DNA of 64,000 bases, from contig JAJHZJ010000028.1 in assembly GCA_023548195.1 (NCBI GenBank), positions 824,001 through 888,000 of the forward strand, read 5' to 3'. The position numbers and the translations under genes are program-made. The stretch's first letter is position 1. The number at the start of each line of letters is the position of its first letter. Shown here one piece after another: positions 1 to 11,499 of this stretch. A model generated the notes under the pieces. It was not told the origin of the DNA. It saw only the letters and a program-made list of their open reading frames with translations, and made no database searches. Source of the stretch: Bettongia penicillata ogilbyi (Eukaryota > Chordata > Mammalia > Diprotodontia > Potoroidae).

Positions 1-936
1 ACCATAGTAACTTTCCCTAGTCAGTTTCCCACCCCCAACTGTTTGCTCATTTTCCCAGCCTACTAGTTGACTTTTAACTCCTTGTTAAAGTAAGGTTCTT
101 CTTCCAGAGAGGGAGAACTGTCCCAAACTTTAATCTGTGTAGCTGTTTTCAAAGAGACTTTTAGGGACCTGTAAGTTTTCAGTTCTTCCAAGGTGGTATG
201 ATCTAAGGAGAAATATTTGTCACTCTCCTAGCCTGTGCTCTGGTCTGTTGAGTGACCACAAGCATTCTTTTCTGCCCTGGAAGTATGAGGAGGGTCCCTC
301 TTCCACAGCTGTCACACGCTCTGTTATGCTAGTAATGCTCCTTTTCATCCTGGGACTGCTATCCAGGACTGGATTTGGATCTGAGTATGGGCAAAGCAAT
401 AGAGTCTTGCCTCAGTGCTAGCAAAATGACCCCTGTAATCTCCTTCTGATCAGTTGTTCAACCCCCTTGCCATCTGTGGGTTGAGAGCTCCAGAAGCAGC
501 TGCTGCTGCTGCCTCTGCTAATTCTGTCACCCTGAGGTCTTGTCCTGGTTTGCTATGGCCAGGACTGTACTCCACCCTCACCCAGGTGCAACAGACCTTT
601 CCTGCTGACCCTCTAAATTGTCTTTGGTGTCTATGGGCTGAGAGGTCTGAAAGCCATCACTGCTGTCAGTGATTCAGTTGCCCCAGTGTCTGTTCCTGGT
701 TTGCTGGAGCCCCATCTCTGTTGGCACTGGACTGAGAATCTCGTGCCTCTCACTGTAACAGACCTTTCCTGCCAATCTTCCAAGTTACCTTCAGCTAGAA
801 ATTTGTTTCACTCTGTCTTTTTGTGGGCTATGCTGCTCTAAAATTGGTTTAAAGTCATTTTAACAGGTATTTGGAGGGGTTTAGGGGACAGCTTAGGTGA
901 GTCCCTCGTTACTGTGCCATCTTGGCTTCACCTCTT
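1..936 (-). mobile_element. L1 LINE 5' UTR, antisense, 5' end at about 936
   Basis: Read on the minus strand, this is a GC-richer segment with CAG/CTG-rich stretches (for example around 494-520) that resembles the 5' UTR of marsupial L1 elements. Its 5' end lies near 936. There the minus strand begins with a block containing CCAAGATGG (918-926), similar to the YY1-type site at the start of many mammalian L1 promoters. The element runs off the left edge, so ORF1 and beyond are not visible. The 72-codon plus-strand frame at 454-672 is a chance frame in this UTR. Identity is by recall, not search. Confidence 0.65.
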
Positions 937-1234
937 AATCCTTTTATGTCACAGTTGAAGCAAATGAGGGCCAGGTAAGGTTGATGACTTTGCCTAAGGT
1001 GGCATATGTAATAACGATAAGGTATAAAAGTTGATGTGGCCAAGTAATTCATGACAACTTGCTAAAGGTGAAGGTGGAGGGCATGTCTGCACTTACATGG
1101 ACTGGTCCTCAGAATCATGATAGTGATAGGTCATACTAAAAGTCTTTCCTCGTCAATGTTTTTAATCTTTTGACTGAGCTCTCAAAAGCCAAGTCACCTC
1201 CACATTCTGATAAATTATCAGAATAGGACTTTTT

Positions 1235-1442
1235 GGAGGCTATGCACATATTATCTTCTTTTATCCTAACAAGAGCCCTTGTCAAATAAGGAATAAAAAT
1301 ATATTCATCTATTTTACAGATGAAGAAAATGAGGTTTAGGCAGATTTAGTTACTTCCTTAAAGTGAAATCGCAATAATTAGCAGAATCCAAACTTGAATT
1401 CAAGTCTTTTGGCTTTAAGTTCAGTGCCTTTTCCAGAATACT
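1235..1442 (-). repeat. MIR-type SINE relic
   Basis: The block 'ttttacagatgaagaaaatg' and the following 'aacttgaattcaagtctttt' are the minus-strand signature of MIR (reverse of 'cctcatctgtaaaatg' and 'gagttcaaat'). It is strongly diverged. The 300 bp to its left (937-1234) hold nothing I recognise. Confidence 0.65.
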
Positions 1443-1654
1443 GTAGCACAGATCATTTTTATTTTTCACTATCTGCAGGTTAGGCTACATAACAAGGCAG
1501 GTGAAACAGGAAGGCTTTCAATCTATTATGCTGATTCTCCAGGTGCTATATAAAAATTTTGGTTCTTTATTTATATTTGCATGAGTATATTTATTTTATA
1601 CATATGCGAATAATACATAAGGTAATCCCAGAAACAGCAGAGAATTTCAGAACA

Positions 1655-1765
1655 GAGAAGGACCATGGAGGACATATAACTCAAACCTCTTATTTTACAT
1701 CTATGGAAACCTGAGGTGCAAAGAGACAAAAGTAACTTACTTAAGGTTGCACAACCCTTTCTATG
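1655..1765 (-). repeat. MIR-type SINE relic (short)
   Basis: A diverged minus-strand MIR core: 'ttttacatctatggaaacctg' followed by 'agtaacttacttaaggttgc', which corresponds to reversed 'caagtcacttaacc'. The boundaries are soft. Confidence 0.5.
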
Positions 1766-1934
1766 ACAGAAAATCTTTTTTCTTAATTTTATTTTGTTTT
1801 TTGTAATAATTAAAATAAGCCCAAATTCAAATAAATGTGGTTGTATCTAAGTTTATTGATTTAAAACTAAAAAGTAAGAGACTGTATGGTCTAAACTATA
1901 GGAAATAAACAGAGGAATCCTCAGAACTGCTTCT

Positions 1935-2145
1935 GGAACCAGCTTTGTCACTATTTTAATTATGACCTTAGTTTCATTATTTAACTGTTCTGTTCCTCAG
2001 TTTCCTTTGTCAAATAGGGATTATAATATCTGCCGCACATATCTCCCAAGCTTATTGTAAGAATTAAAGGAAATCACAGACATGAAAGGACTTTGAAAAA
2101 AGAAAAGTGCTATACAAATAGATAATGATCATAATCACACAACCA
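1935..2145 (+). repeat. MIR SINE relic
   Basis: In order: 'tcctcagtttcctttgtcaa', 'atagggattataatatctgc', 'ttattgtaagaattaaagga', then an 'aaaagtgctatacaaatag' tail. This is the canonical 3' two-thirds of MIR in plus orientation. Confidence 0.75.
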
Positions 2146-2469
2146 AAAATATTTTGAAGCAGTAAGTCATACATGCCCTTTCATTGCCCAGTTACGTGTC
2201 TTGGCATTCAGTGAACATAGTGATGCAAGATAAAGAAACACTATGTTTGGGGACAAGGATAAACTCATTTCCATACTCCCAAATTTCTAGGCAAAGCATT
2301 CAAGGGTAATAAGTCAATGTTTCCTGACTTCATTCTGAAATGTACAAACAAGATAAGTTACACCAGAAGCCCCTGAGTAAAAGATTGCCCTCTGGGACTA
2401 TTCCAAATGTGATGCAAAAATATTCATTTAGAATTCAACTCAACCCAATTCAAATGATAAACACAAACA

Positions 2470-2555
2470 CATGTGTCTATGCATACATACATACATATAT
2501 GTTTATATATGTGTGTGTGCATGCATGTGAATATATTCAGACACTTCTCTATTTG
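2470..2555. repeat. Imperfect (CATA)/(TATG) simple repeat
   Basis: A low-complexity run of catacatacatacatata then gtgtgtgcatgcatgtg. The 92-codon frame crossing it (2340-2618) is mostly this repeat plus the next MIR, and is not a gene. Confidence 0.8.
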
Positions 2556-2718
2556 ATCCTGGCTAAGTCATTTAACTTCTGTCTAAGTTTCCTTGCTTAT
2601 AAATGGGGATCAAAATAGCACCTACTTCACAGAATTCCTTTGAGAATTAAATGAGCTAATATATGCAAAATATTTTGTAGATCTTAAAAATATTACACAA
2701 ATGCTAGCTATTTTATAC
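2556..2718 (+). repeat. MIR SINE relic
   Basis: 'ggctaagtcatttaacttct', 'aaatggggatcaaaatagca' and 'tgagaattaaatgagctaat' appear in MIR order and end in a 'tgctagctatttta' tail. It lies a few hundred bases after another plus-strand MIR. Confidence 0.75.
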
Positions 2719-3517
2719 AAGTATATGTACATATGAGAGAGAGCAGGAGATATGGTTTCCTTTCTTCCTTAGTTTTTTCATTTCTTGCAAGTTTGAGTTG
2801 CCTCTTTCCTCTTTCTCTTCTTCAATTCCCTGTACTTTTCTTTAAAGAAGTAACAACTTCTTCACCCCAACAATACTTCATCTCCTTTTCCCTGGACAGC
2901 ATTCACAGCAGGCAGCTTTACCATCAAGTGAGGTAGAAATTTTATATGTCAAACAGACTGGTGGGAAAGGCCCCTGGAGTCAAAAGAAGATGAACGATGT
3001 CTCTCTGTCTACATTTCCTTGTTTCACAGCAGCTAGCCAAGCAAGCATGCCTTTCTTCAGGGGCATTGCTACAAAGTGCGCTCAAATAACATTCTGAAGT
3101 CTTCAAGTAAAACCTTAGTCCTTCTGTGAGTCTCTCTTGTGAGCTTAGAGAAGACTTTAGGCCACAATGAGCAGAAAAATGGTCTTTGAAATATTTCTTA
3201 TGTTCCTTCCTACTACTTGTTTGTCTTTGGGGAGAAAAATAAAAAGTGAGTAGCAGTGTTCCTGAAGATTATAGGAGCATTGCAAAGTAAGAAGCACATC
3301 AAAGGGGAAAAAATCTGGTACTTTTGCTAAAGTAGGAAGCCCTTTGGTATAAGATTTTGAACACATTGACTCTGTTACTTTCCACCACTATCTTACCCCC
3401 TGACCTTGATCAAAATACACAGTCTTGCAGCGTAATTTGTACTTTCCAAAAAATTCATTTTACCATCTACACAGTAGACTTGTTAAAATAACTGTTGGAA
3501 TCATTGGTTCTAATATA
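2719..3517. other. No recognisable feature
   Basis: Mixed AT-rich sequence without a clear repeat signature, splice-bounded frame or RNA gene. Pyrimidine-rich stretches around 2755-2850 give short chance frames only. Confidence 0.6.
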
Positions 3518-3603
3518 TAACTAGATAGATAGACAGACAGACAGAGCGACCTATCAAGTGATTGATAGATAGATGGATGATAGATTAACAGATGAAGCTA
3601 GAT

Positions 3604-3674
<71 letters not shown>

Positions 3675-3778
3675 GATAGCAGACATGTGGGTGGGTGGGT
3701 GGATGAATGGATAGATGGATGGATAGATTGATAGATAGATAGATAAGATAGATAGATAGATAGATAGATAGATATTAT
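3518..3778. repeat. Compound GATA/GATG microsatellite
   Basis: Long (GATA)n runs at about 3597-3675 and 3726-3775 are separated by a variant block with (GGTG)n and (GGAT)n. The short AGAC-rich flank at 3530-3545 belongs to the same tract. The 92-codon minus-strand frame here (ISIYLSIYLS...) is the microsatellite translated. Confidence 0.95.
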
Positions 3779-3789
3779 GAGAGGCAGTA

Positions 3790-3925
3790 CAACATGATAG
3801 CTAGCATAGATGCTTACATGTTCTTTGAGCAAGGAAGATCTGAATTCAAATCTCCAACCTATACTGTTTATGAGACTTTGGGCAAGTCATATAAACTCCC
3901 TCTGTTCTAGACTGCAGAAAAAGTG
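3790..3925 (+). repeat. CORE-SINE/MIR relic
   Basis: 'gatctgaattcaaatctcc' followed by 'tatgagactttgggcaagtc' matches the MIR/Mar1 core in plus orientation. Both ends are degraded. Confidence 0.6.
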
Positions 3926-3984
3926 CTATCTGGACATTCCTTCTAGCACAAAAAGTCATAGTTCTAGGTCTTAACTTTGTCCAT

Positions 3985-4105
3985 CTATACGTGTGGTCTC
4001 TCTGATAGCCTCTGAGGTCAGGAATTGTTTTTGTTTTTGTCTTTGCATGCTTAGTGGCTAGCACTTTGAGGCACTGAATAGATTCTAGTTAATTGGTGAA
4101 TTCTT
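3985..4105 (+). repeat. L2-type LINE 3' end relic
   Basis: 'cctctgaggtcaggaattgt', then 'tgtttttgtctttgcatgct', then 'agtggctagcactttgaggc' is the well-known L2-type 3' end (clusters of 'gagggcagggactg...cctagcac...'). From 4106 to 4384 I see nothing recognisable. Confidence 0.6.
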
Positions 4106-4384
4106 TAGAAAAGAAATTTTAAAATGAAATTAACAAAAAAAAACTCTACCTGCTTCCTTACTAAAGACACACAGACATAAATGAGATCAAACACAAGTGT
4201 CTTATGAATTCCACATATGGTTTTTAAAAGTTGATAATATTGATTGTAATTATGACAGAGATGATCTATAAATAGCTTTTAAGGCATAGCCATTTTCTTT
4301 TAATGTTTGACATAGATTTCAGTTTTACTGCCCTTTAGACTCTATACAAACAAGTTCAGCGATCATAGGTTCTAATATTAGAAT

Positions 4385-4835
4385 ACATTGCTTAGAGGGG
4401 TGAATGGAGAGCTCCAGGAGGACTAGTATCTCTGGAGTAGTGGCTTACTTAGCCCTACCTAGGGCTGTTTTATCCACCACTGGTGTCCACCTTTACCGTA
4501 CTTTCAACCTGCGGCTCCAAGGAGATATACCATGCACAGAGGTCTCACTTCAGTAAACTGGCAGATGAGAACAATTTGTTCCAATGTCATGAAGTCAGAT
4601 GGAGTGCTTAAAAACTGGTCAGACATGGAACATGCCGATGCATCCCAGACCATCACCAGTCATTCTGAATTTTGTCTTGCCACCAGACTTCGATGACTCT
4701 GGAAAAGAGGGTGAGGTTGATGACATTGTGCAATTCGCCTCACTTAAATTCAATTCATACAAAATTCAATACATTACCAATATATCATATGTCCTTTTTG
4801 AAAATGAAGGACAAACAACAACATTGGACACAATG
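4385..4835 (+). mobile_element. RTE-tailed SINE, MAR4-like
   Basis: One of four related copies in the window (others at 7228-7735, 23690-24195 and 33535-34025). Shared blocks include 'ggtcagacatgga', 'catcaccagtcattctga', 'cagacttcgatgactctgg' and an RTE-type tail 'cctttttgaaaatgaaggac' + acaacaaca. I recall this family from marsupial genomes as MAR4. The two short frames overlapping it have no independent support. Confidence 0.65.
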
Positions 4836-5024
4836 TAGGAACATAATGTACCAAATTCTAATAAATTTCATATCAAATGTTATTTTGGATAATTTTTACA
4901 ATACTCATCATTTAAATGCTAGTATATGAATACTTTCTGAAGACCTTTCAAGGAACATGAATTTACTTCTTAAGAGGGAATACATTTCATAAAATTAAAG
5001 TTGGTATTTACATAAGCCTATTAG

Positions 5025-5150
5025 CTCTTTGAGAGTAGAGATTACTATTTTCTTTGTATTTGTATCCCATCACAGAGCACAATTCCTGAAACGTCCCACA
5101 TATACCATGTACTTGATAAAAATATTCACTAACTAAATACATTGATCACT
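5025..5150 (+). repeat. L2-type 3' end relic
   Basis: 'agctctttgagagtagagat', 'ctttgtatttgtatcccatc' and 'gtacttgataaaaatattca' follow the L2-type 3' end order. The rest of 4836-5513 is AT-rich DNA in which I see nothing else. Confidence 0.6.
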
Positions 5151-5513
5151 AGATGAGTTCATCATTGTGAGCACTCCCCTCAAAAGTGCCAATTGCAATC
5201 CATCTACTCCTTGTAAACATGTGTGACTCTACTCTATATCATAACATGAATCTCTCACAGGAAGACTATCAAGCATGAAAGGGAAAAAATATCTAGATCT
5301 AGATATTTTTATACCAGCACTAGCAAACTCAAGTAGAATTTGTACCACATAAAGATCTCTACAGGCTACATGTTGTCTTATAAAACAATATATTAATATA
5401 ATCTATATTCTATTGTATTTTTATTAATTTTGCTAAATATTTCCCAAATAAATTTTAATCTGGTTGGGTAAACACTCAGGAGTGTGGTGGCCACATTTAG
5501 GCAATATATTTCA

Positions 5514-5822
5514 CACCTCTGATTTACGCTGTTCAGATACCTTTGATGCAAGCATTCCATCCCTCTATCCTCTGCTCTTGTTTCATACATGATCAATCTC
5601 TTCTCTTCTTGTGGTCATACACTGTCTTCTGAGAAGGCTATTAATGTTATTTCTGATGATGCCAATGATGGTAGTGATGGTAGTGATAGTTGATGATAGT
5701 GAAGATGATGTTGAAGGCCACTAAAATAGGAATACTTTTATTATGAACTATTGCTATATTCTATTTAAAGTTACCTGTAAATTGGCAACAGACCTAACAA
5801 GTTAGATCCAAGTAAATCCTTC
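5514..5822 (+). repeat. Local direct duplication, copy 1
   Basis: This ~305-bp segment is repeated at 6914-7219 in the same orientation, with start points exactly 1,400 bp apart. Long shared blocks include 'agatacctttgatgcaagca', 'ttccatccctctatcctctg' and 'gatgatgttgaaggccacta'. I do not recognise it as a known repeat family. Copy 1 has a longer internal GATG/GTGATG stretch (about 5655-5705). Confidence 0.85.
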
Positions 5823-6913
5823 TGCACGTTTTGTAGAGGATAGCCTCAGTTCAAAATTAAAAAAGCAATTATTGCCGATCAACATAGGGTAGACATAAAC
5901 ACCATTCTTATATCAGAAGAGATGAATGGGGGAATAAAATTAAGATTTGCTTAAATCTTAAGAGGGTAATGCTAAAGAATATGAAAACATTAGAAATCTA
6001 CAGTTAATACTTCAGAAATTTTACTTATCCTATAGATAGTAAAAAATAATAACAATATCTCATATTATTTTTTAAAAAGATTAATGGTCATGCTTAGGTT
6101 AAAATTTTGAAAATACATGTTTTGTGATAAAAAAGACAAACAGTAGATCATGACTACCAAAACATATTGTATTTTTTTTTGAAGAAGAACACCTTGAACA
6201 GATTATTTTATAACATTTGCTAGAGTGAAAGAAAAAAAAGCATTTCGGGATAGGCTATAGCAATTGGCACAGTAAGGAAGCAAAATAGGAGGAAAAGTAG
6301 TGCTATCTAGGAATACTCTTAAGGACAACTGTCACATGAAGCCATGGAAGAAGTGGTTTAAGAAAACTATTAGGACTAAGGAAACATTGGAGAACTATAT
6401 TTATCACTACCTGACATACAAGGCAGAAAAATTTAAGAGCAACAAAAAACAAACATGATTAAGGAATACATAAATAAAAGTATAAAAGATATTCTTAATT
6501 CTCAATGGACAATTGAAAATGAAACCCAAAAAGTTAGAGAAATACAAGGAGTAAAAAGATACACAAAAGAACAAAAATAATTATTAAAAGAGAGATTCTC
6601 TGAAGGAGGATGAGGCAATATCTGATTGCTGATGTGGTGAAAAGAAGCCTGACACAATAAAATTGTAAATTAAATCAAATTTGAAGCAAAACATTTATGT
6701 ACACTTAAATAATTAATGAAAGAAATTGTTAAATAAAAAAAGATAAACTCCATCTTAACTTCAAAACTGAAAAGATGAAGACCCAGAGAAGACAATGACA
6801 GGTAACATTTATATGGCATTTATATGGCAATTTAAATTTTGCAAATATATATTTATATATACATAATATCTTGTTTAATTTGAATTAATACTTTGTGAAG
6901 TAGGTGCGATTAT
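5823..6913. other. AT/A-rich spacer between duplicated copies
   Basis: About 1.1 kb, A-rich on the plus strand (especially 6420-6780). I cannot assign a repeat family or any gene to it. Parts could be a very old LINE. Confidence 0.5.
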
Positions 6914-7219
6914 CACCTCTGATTCACACTGTCCAGATACCTTTGATGCAAGCATTCCATCCCTCTATCCTCTGCTCTTGTTACATTTATGATCAATCTC
7001 TTCTCTTCTTCCAGCCATACATTGTCTTCTGAGAAGGCTATTGACGTTATTCGTGATGATGCCAATGACTATGTTGATGATAATGAAGATGATGTTGAAG
7101 GCCACTAAAATATGAATACTTTTATTATGAACCATTGCTATATTCTATATAAAGTTACCTGTAAATTGGCAACAGACCTAACAAACAAAAACAACAATCC
7201 AATCCTAAGCAAATCCTTT
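6914..7219 (+). repeat. Local direct duplication, copy 2
   Basis: Partner of 5514-5822, with scattered substitutions and a shorter GATGAT-type interior. It is followed within about 10 bp by the tail of an antisense MAR4-like SINE, which copy 1 lacks. The SINE therefore arrived next to copy 2 only, or was not included in the duplication. Confidence 0.85.
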
Positions 7220-7227
7220 AAACTCTC

Positions 7228-7735
7228 TGAATCTCAGTTCCAGTTTTTGTTTGTTCTTCAAAGAGAACCAACGATATCGTAGGGAAACGTCTTCATGGGC
7301 ATGAATTTGATTTAAGTCAGGCAGAGTTGCACAGTAGCCATTCTCACTCTCTTCTCCAATCATCAAAGTCCATTGGCAAGACAAAAGTAAGAGTGATTGG
7401 TGATGGTCCAGAATAACAGTAGAGTGTTTTGATGTCCTCCATGTCCGACCAAGGTCTAAGCACTCCACAGTACCTGCTTCAGCTATCACTGTGGCCACTG
7501 AAAGAAACTGATTTCATCTGCTCGTTCTGTGGGGGAAGTCTACACATACTTGGGGTAGACATACCCCTAACTCACCAGCACATTGGAGGTCTATTGGTTA
7601 TTCTCAATCTGGTTCAGTCCATCTGCTGAGATTGTTTTACTGAGGCATTGCCACTTGTACATGCTACAGCTTTTTGGAGCTACAGGTGAGCATTGGGTGA
7701 AGATGGAAACCAAAAGTAGATGAAAAGTCCCAGCA
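7228..7735 (-). mobile_element. RTE-tailed SINE, MAR4-like
   Basis: Minus-strand copy of the family at 4385-4835. It shares reversed forms of 'ctgtggagtgctta', 'cttggtcggacatgga' and 'actttgatgattgg', plus the RTE-type tail at 7230-7265. The frames at 7205-7498 (minus) and 7429-7629 (plus) are in SINE sequence and are not genes. Confidence 0.65.
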
Positions 7736-8127
7736 AGTCCTCACACTACAGGTGCTGGTTATTCATGAAAACTTCATGCACTTCTGCTCCTCAATGTTAT
7801 GCCACTGGTAAACATAAAAGGCAGGAATATGAATTCAGATTTTCCCGACTCCAATTCTATCACTCACCTATGTGCCTTAGGTCCAGAACTTCACAGTGTT
7901 TCATGAATAATTAGCAAAAACTGAGTAGGTTCTTCTCTCATGAAAATCTAACCTCATATTTCTTAACAGAAGGCATTTATTATCAAAAAGTTAAAACATC
8001 AATGATTCCTCTAAAAATACCAATTACATATTTGTGTATTTTATTAATAACTTCTATCATTCAAAAAAGTCTAAAAGGATATGGCATAGATTCCTAAGCA
8101 TATAAAGAATAATTTCTTTTTGATTCA
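7736..8127. other. No recognisable feature
   Basis: AT-rich sequence. The 64-codon frame overlapping its left part has no supporting feature. Confidence 0.5.
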
Positions 8128-8212
8128 ATGTTGAAAGACAGAGAGAGACAGATGAGAAAGAAAGAGAGACAGAGACAGACAGAGAGAGAGAGAGAGGGAG
8201 AGAGAGAGAAAT
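8128..8212. repeat. (GA)n-rich simple repeat
   Basis: A purine run of gagagacagagagagag type. The 95-codon frame starting at 8128 reads through it (RQTERERE...) and is an artefact. The following ~345 bp (8213-8557) are unassigned. Confidence 0.9.
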
Positions 8213-8557
8213 GTAACATTTACATTTATACTGTCTTTACTCATTATCATAAAGCAGTCTTTGGATCAGGCCAAATTCATGACACTGGTCATGTGCTGAA
8301 AATATCTCAAAATAGACTCAAGCATGAGGACACCAAAGTATTTGATGTTCATATGAAAAAAAAAACTAAAACTGTGCTCTATTTAAAACACATCATTAAC
8401 ACAAAAATGTCATGAACAACTAATGTAAAATATGGCATCTTTGACAGAGAAAGTTTAAAGCCCCTCTAGTTGTGCCCTATTCTAAGTCCATTATCATTAC
8501 TTCTGAAAAAACTGAATATGACTTTCCAAGTAAGAGGAGGAGATTTTCAAAAAGATT

Positions 8558-8880
8558 ATGTGTGTTCATCCTTCGTTGCCAAAGAAGACCATGCCATCAG
8601 AGAAAGGATGACATGACTTGCACTTGACTTTGTTTTGAGTGAGGGAGGGCTGTGCAGGTCACCAGCCTCACTTCTCCTCCAGAGCCATCGGAATCCAGTG
8701 ACCAGATATTCAGCAGGATGACTGGAGATGACCCAAGATGAGGTAATTGGGGTTAAGTGACTTGCCCAAGGTCACACAGCTAGTGAGTGTCAAGTGTCTG
8801 AGGTGAGATAGGAACTCAGGTCCTCATGACTCCGGCATTGGTCCTCTATCCACTGCACCACTATCAACCATTTGATATAC
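8558..8880 (-). mobile_element. Compound MIR-RTE SINE, WSINE1-like
   Basis: Minus orientation. It begins with the RTE-like tail ('tccttcgttgccaaagaaga', 'catgccatcagagaaa'), then the spacer 'gagtgagggagggctgtgca', then a MIR-like body with 'ggttaagtgacttgcccaag' and 'gtcacacagctagtgagtg'. It ends at the 5' 'ctctatccactgcacca' block. Three further copies lie at 35045-35375, 40522-40832 and 57257-57549. This arrangement matches my recollection of WSINE1, a SINE of Australian marsupials. Confidence 0.75.
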
Positions 8881-9089
8881 GTGTGCAATAGTTGTCATCT
8901 GTAGATACAAAGAAGGAAAGTGCCCATTTTAGTTAAAAGATTCTCCAGCATCAAATGAGAAGAGGCTGGCTCTAAGGAGTAAGTGACTTTTTGTTCCCTT
9001 CATGAGGTACTTACTGTTTTCTGACTTGTTTCCCTCAAGGGCTTGTTATAAACCTATAAGTATATAAATTATAGTAAATATCATGAAAA

Positions 9090-9855
9090 ACTATTCTTCA
9101 AAATTACAAGCATTTAACAACCATATAAAAGACTGTGATTAATCACTGATGATAAAAGAAATGCAAATTTAAAGTACTCAAGTTATACCACACAACCAGA
9201 AAATTAACAGACAGGAATAATCAATGCTGATCAGACTCAGGAAAGATATTCTCTATTATTTGTTTATCTATGAGTTGTTACTGAAAACAATTTAAAATTA
9301 TGCTTTTTTAAAAGTGACTAAATTGCCCATGTCCTTTGAACCATATATCCCACCTTCAAGTATGCAATATTACAGAGAGGTCAAAAAAAGAGAAAAAAAT
9401 CCTCTAAACATAAAAATATTCACAGCAACACTTTTTGTAGTATCAAAGAATTGAAAATAAAAGGAGATGCCCTTTGATCAGAAAGTGACTAAATAAATTT
9501 GTGTATGTGAATGTAGTGAAGTAATACTGTACGATCTGAAAAAACTAATATGAAGAATTCAGATATGAATGTGAAGACAAGTTGATGAAGTGAGTAGAAT
9601 TAGAAAAATAATATCCACCATGAGTTCAATAATGTAATGTGAAAGAATAACAAAGAAAATGAAGCAATGCTCTATAATTTAATGAGTTTACCACAAAGAA
9701 GAGAAAAAATATGTACTTCTTTCTTTGCCAAAATGGAAGACTATGGCTATAGCCAACTGCATGTACTAACAGACCCTGTCAACATGCTGGTGAATTTACT
9801 GACATACTTTTCCCTTTCTCTTTTGAATTCCTTGTTAAAAGAGAAAGTTCAATAG
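9090..9855 (+). mobile_element. Old L1 3' end, plus strand
   Basis: It contains the L1 3'-region landmarks in order: 'gataaaagaaatgcaaattt', 'gcccatgtcctttgaaccat', 'ataaaaatattcacagcaac', 'actttttgtagtatcaaaga' and 'aattgaaaataaaaggagat'. It is heavily diverged and 5' truncated. The 62-codon frame at 9667-9855 is within or just past it and is not supported as a gene. Confidence 0.65.
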
Positions 9856-10084
9856 GTGAAAGGAGAAAGATATTTGAGAAATGAAGATTTTTGATGTCAT
9901 CCAACAGGTCCTGTTGACTAGTAGTCATCAAGAATAGGGAAGTATGTTCTTACATCTTCTGACTTCTCTTGGATATAATTCGCTTTGTTAACTATTTCTG
10001 TTTTGACCTTTCTAGTGAAAAAATCTTGGGAATGAAGGAAATGTTAAATGCATAAAAGTGAAGACATACTGCCAGAGCATATGA

Positions 10085-10215
10085 AACTTTATAAATTCCT
10101 TTCCTCACAATTAACCTGTAAGGTATATGATACAGATACAATTTTCCCTACTTCATATGTGAGGAAATTAAGTCTCCAAAAAGTTTAGTTCTTTTTTTTT
10201 TTGTCCAGGGTCACT
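10085..10215 (-). repeat. MIR relic, minus strand
   Basis: 'ccctacttcatatgtgagga' and 'aattaagtctccaaaaagtt', followed after a T run by 'ccagggtcactgaag', fit the reversed MIR core. The T tract at 10190-10202 interrupts it. Confidence 0.5.
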
Positions 10216-10859
10216 GAAGTTCTCTTTTGGGTTCATTTTTTTTTTCTTCCAGTTGATGTTTATTTTCTTACTCTAGTAAGCTGGGATGAATAGTGAGTGT
10301 TTCTTTCTCCAAATTCAATCACCTTACCACTATGCCAAACAGTTTCTTTTGACCACCATCTCTAAATATGTAAAGCACCACCACATTGAGGAGGAGTTAT
10401 TCTTCCTGACCCCAGTGGAATTAATAAATGAAATTCATTAAAACATTGTTTTAAGTTCAATGAAAGAAAAAAATCCCTTCAATTATATATTTCTGAAAAT
10501 TAAATGAATCATCTTATAAGGTAGCAAATCTCCTATAACTGGAGATGATCCAAAAGGAGCTGACTACATGACCACTTCTTAAGGATGAAACAAATCATGA
10601 GGATGGACTAGATGATCCTCAAAGTTCCTTCCAATTCTAAGCTGAAGTGAGTAAATAAGGTACCCAAAAAATGATGGTTCAGGATAAGTGGAGAGACAGA
10701 GAGAGAATGAAAATATGCATTTGTGTGTATTTGTGTGTGTGTTATGCATTGTCTTGATGGTGGAAATAAGTGAGGATAGGAAAAGGCAGCCAGTAGGAAA
10801 ATGAGTTAATGAAAATGGGGAAAAAATAACCTCCCAGTAGAGATGTATTTGGCAGTGCT
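10216..10859. other. Mostly unassigned; short SINE tail and GT run
   Basis: The only recognisable pieces are a CORE-SINE 3' tail at about 10590-10645 ('ggactagatgatcctcaaag', 'ttccttccaattctaagc') and a short (TG)n run at 10720-10742. Confidence 0.5.
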
Positions 10860-11290
10860 AACAAATACCTCCAACATTGATTTCCCATGTGGCAATCTCA
10901 GACAGCAAGGCCTGGCCGCCAAACCAAAATGGATGGCAATAATTAGATTCTGATAAGCGAAGGGTCCACATGAAGACCAACGTTTCTAGGAGAGTTAATG
11001 AAAGGAAAGGAAATAGCCATATTCACAGTGGTTGTAAAATGAATGTAGAGCCTCAAAGAACCTTTTATACAGAAGGCTTCTTCTTCTCATTCACCTACAG
11101 CATATATGGAATCAAGGGGGAAGGAAGAAACAGCACACAGAAAATTGATCACAACTGGAGAATTTTAATATGTGCACACTTCCAGTAGTAAGATTCAGGG
11201 TCACCCAGAGCTATTATTCAAAGTCAGTATCAGACCATTTAATTTTCTGCTTCAGTTCCTCTCTTCTTCTCTCTCTCAACCTCAGCCTTA
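10860..11290. other. Non-repetitive block, possible conserved noncoding element
   Basis: Balanced-composition sequence with no repeat signature. It includes a CpG-containing stretch and TAATTA-type motifs around 10905-10965 ('ggatggcaataattagattc', 'tgataagcgaagg'). Overlapping frames at 10970-11188 and 11170-11396 are short and unsupported. Conservation cannot be judged from one genome, so this is only a candidate. Confidence 0.25.
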
Positions 11291-11499
11291 TGGACATATA
11301 CCACCTTTCCCTCGCTCTCCCTTTCTTTTTTCTTTTTTTTCTCCTGTCCTTCTGCCTCCTTTAAGCACTGTTTGTGCTCTAAATGGAATTTTATGACTGA
11401 AATCCCCAGGTACTGTATTCATTCCCCTTAATGAAATCCTGGTTATAGTGAGCACTAATAGCTCAACAACCATTTTATGGCCAATATAAAGAAATCATG

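Noticed and set aside
454..672. 72-codon frame with an Ala run
   Set aside because: It sits in antisense L1 5' UTR; the Ala run is a CTG/GCT-rich part of that UTR.
3554..3832. 92-codon minus-strand frame rich in SIYL repeats
   Set aside because: It is the GATA microsatellite read through; no gene.
11288..11473. 61-codon minus-strand frame rich in Lys/Glu/Gly
   Set aside because: It reads the complement of a pyrimidine-rich stretch (11260-11365) and has no domain.
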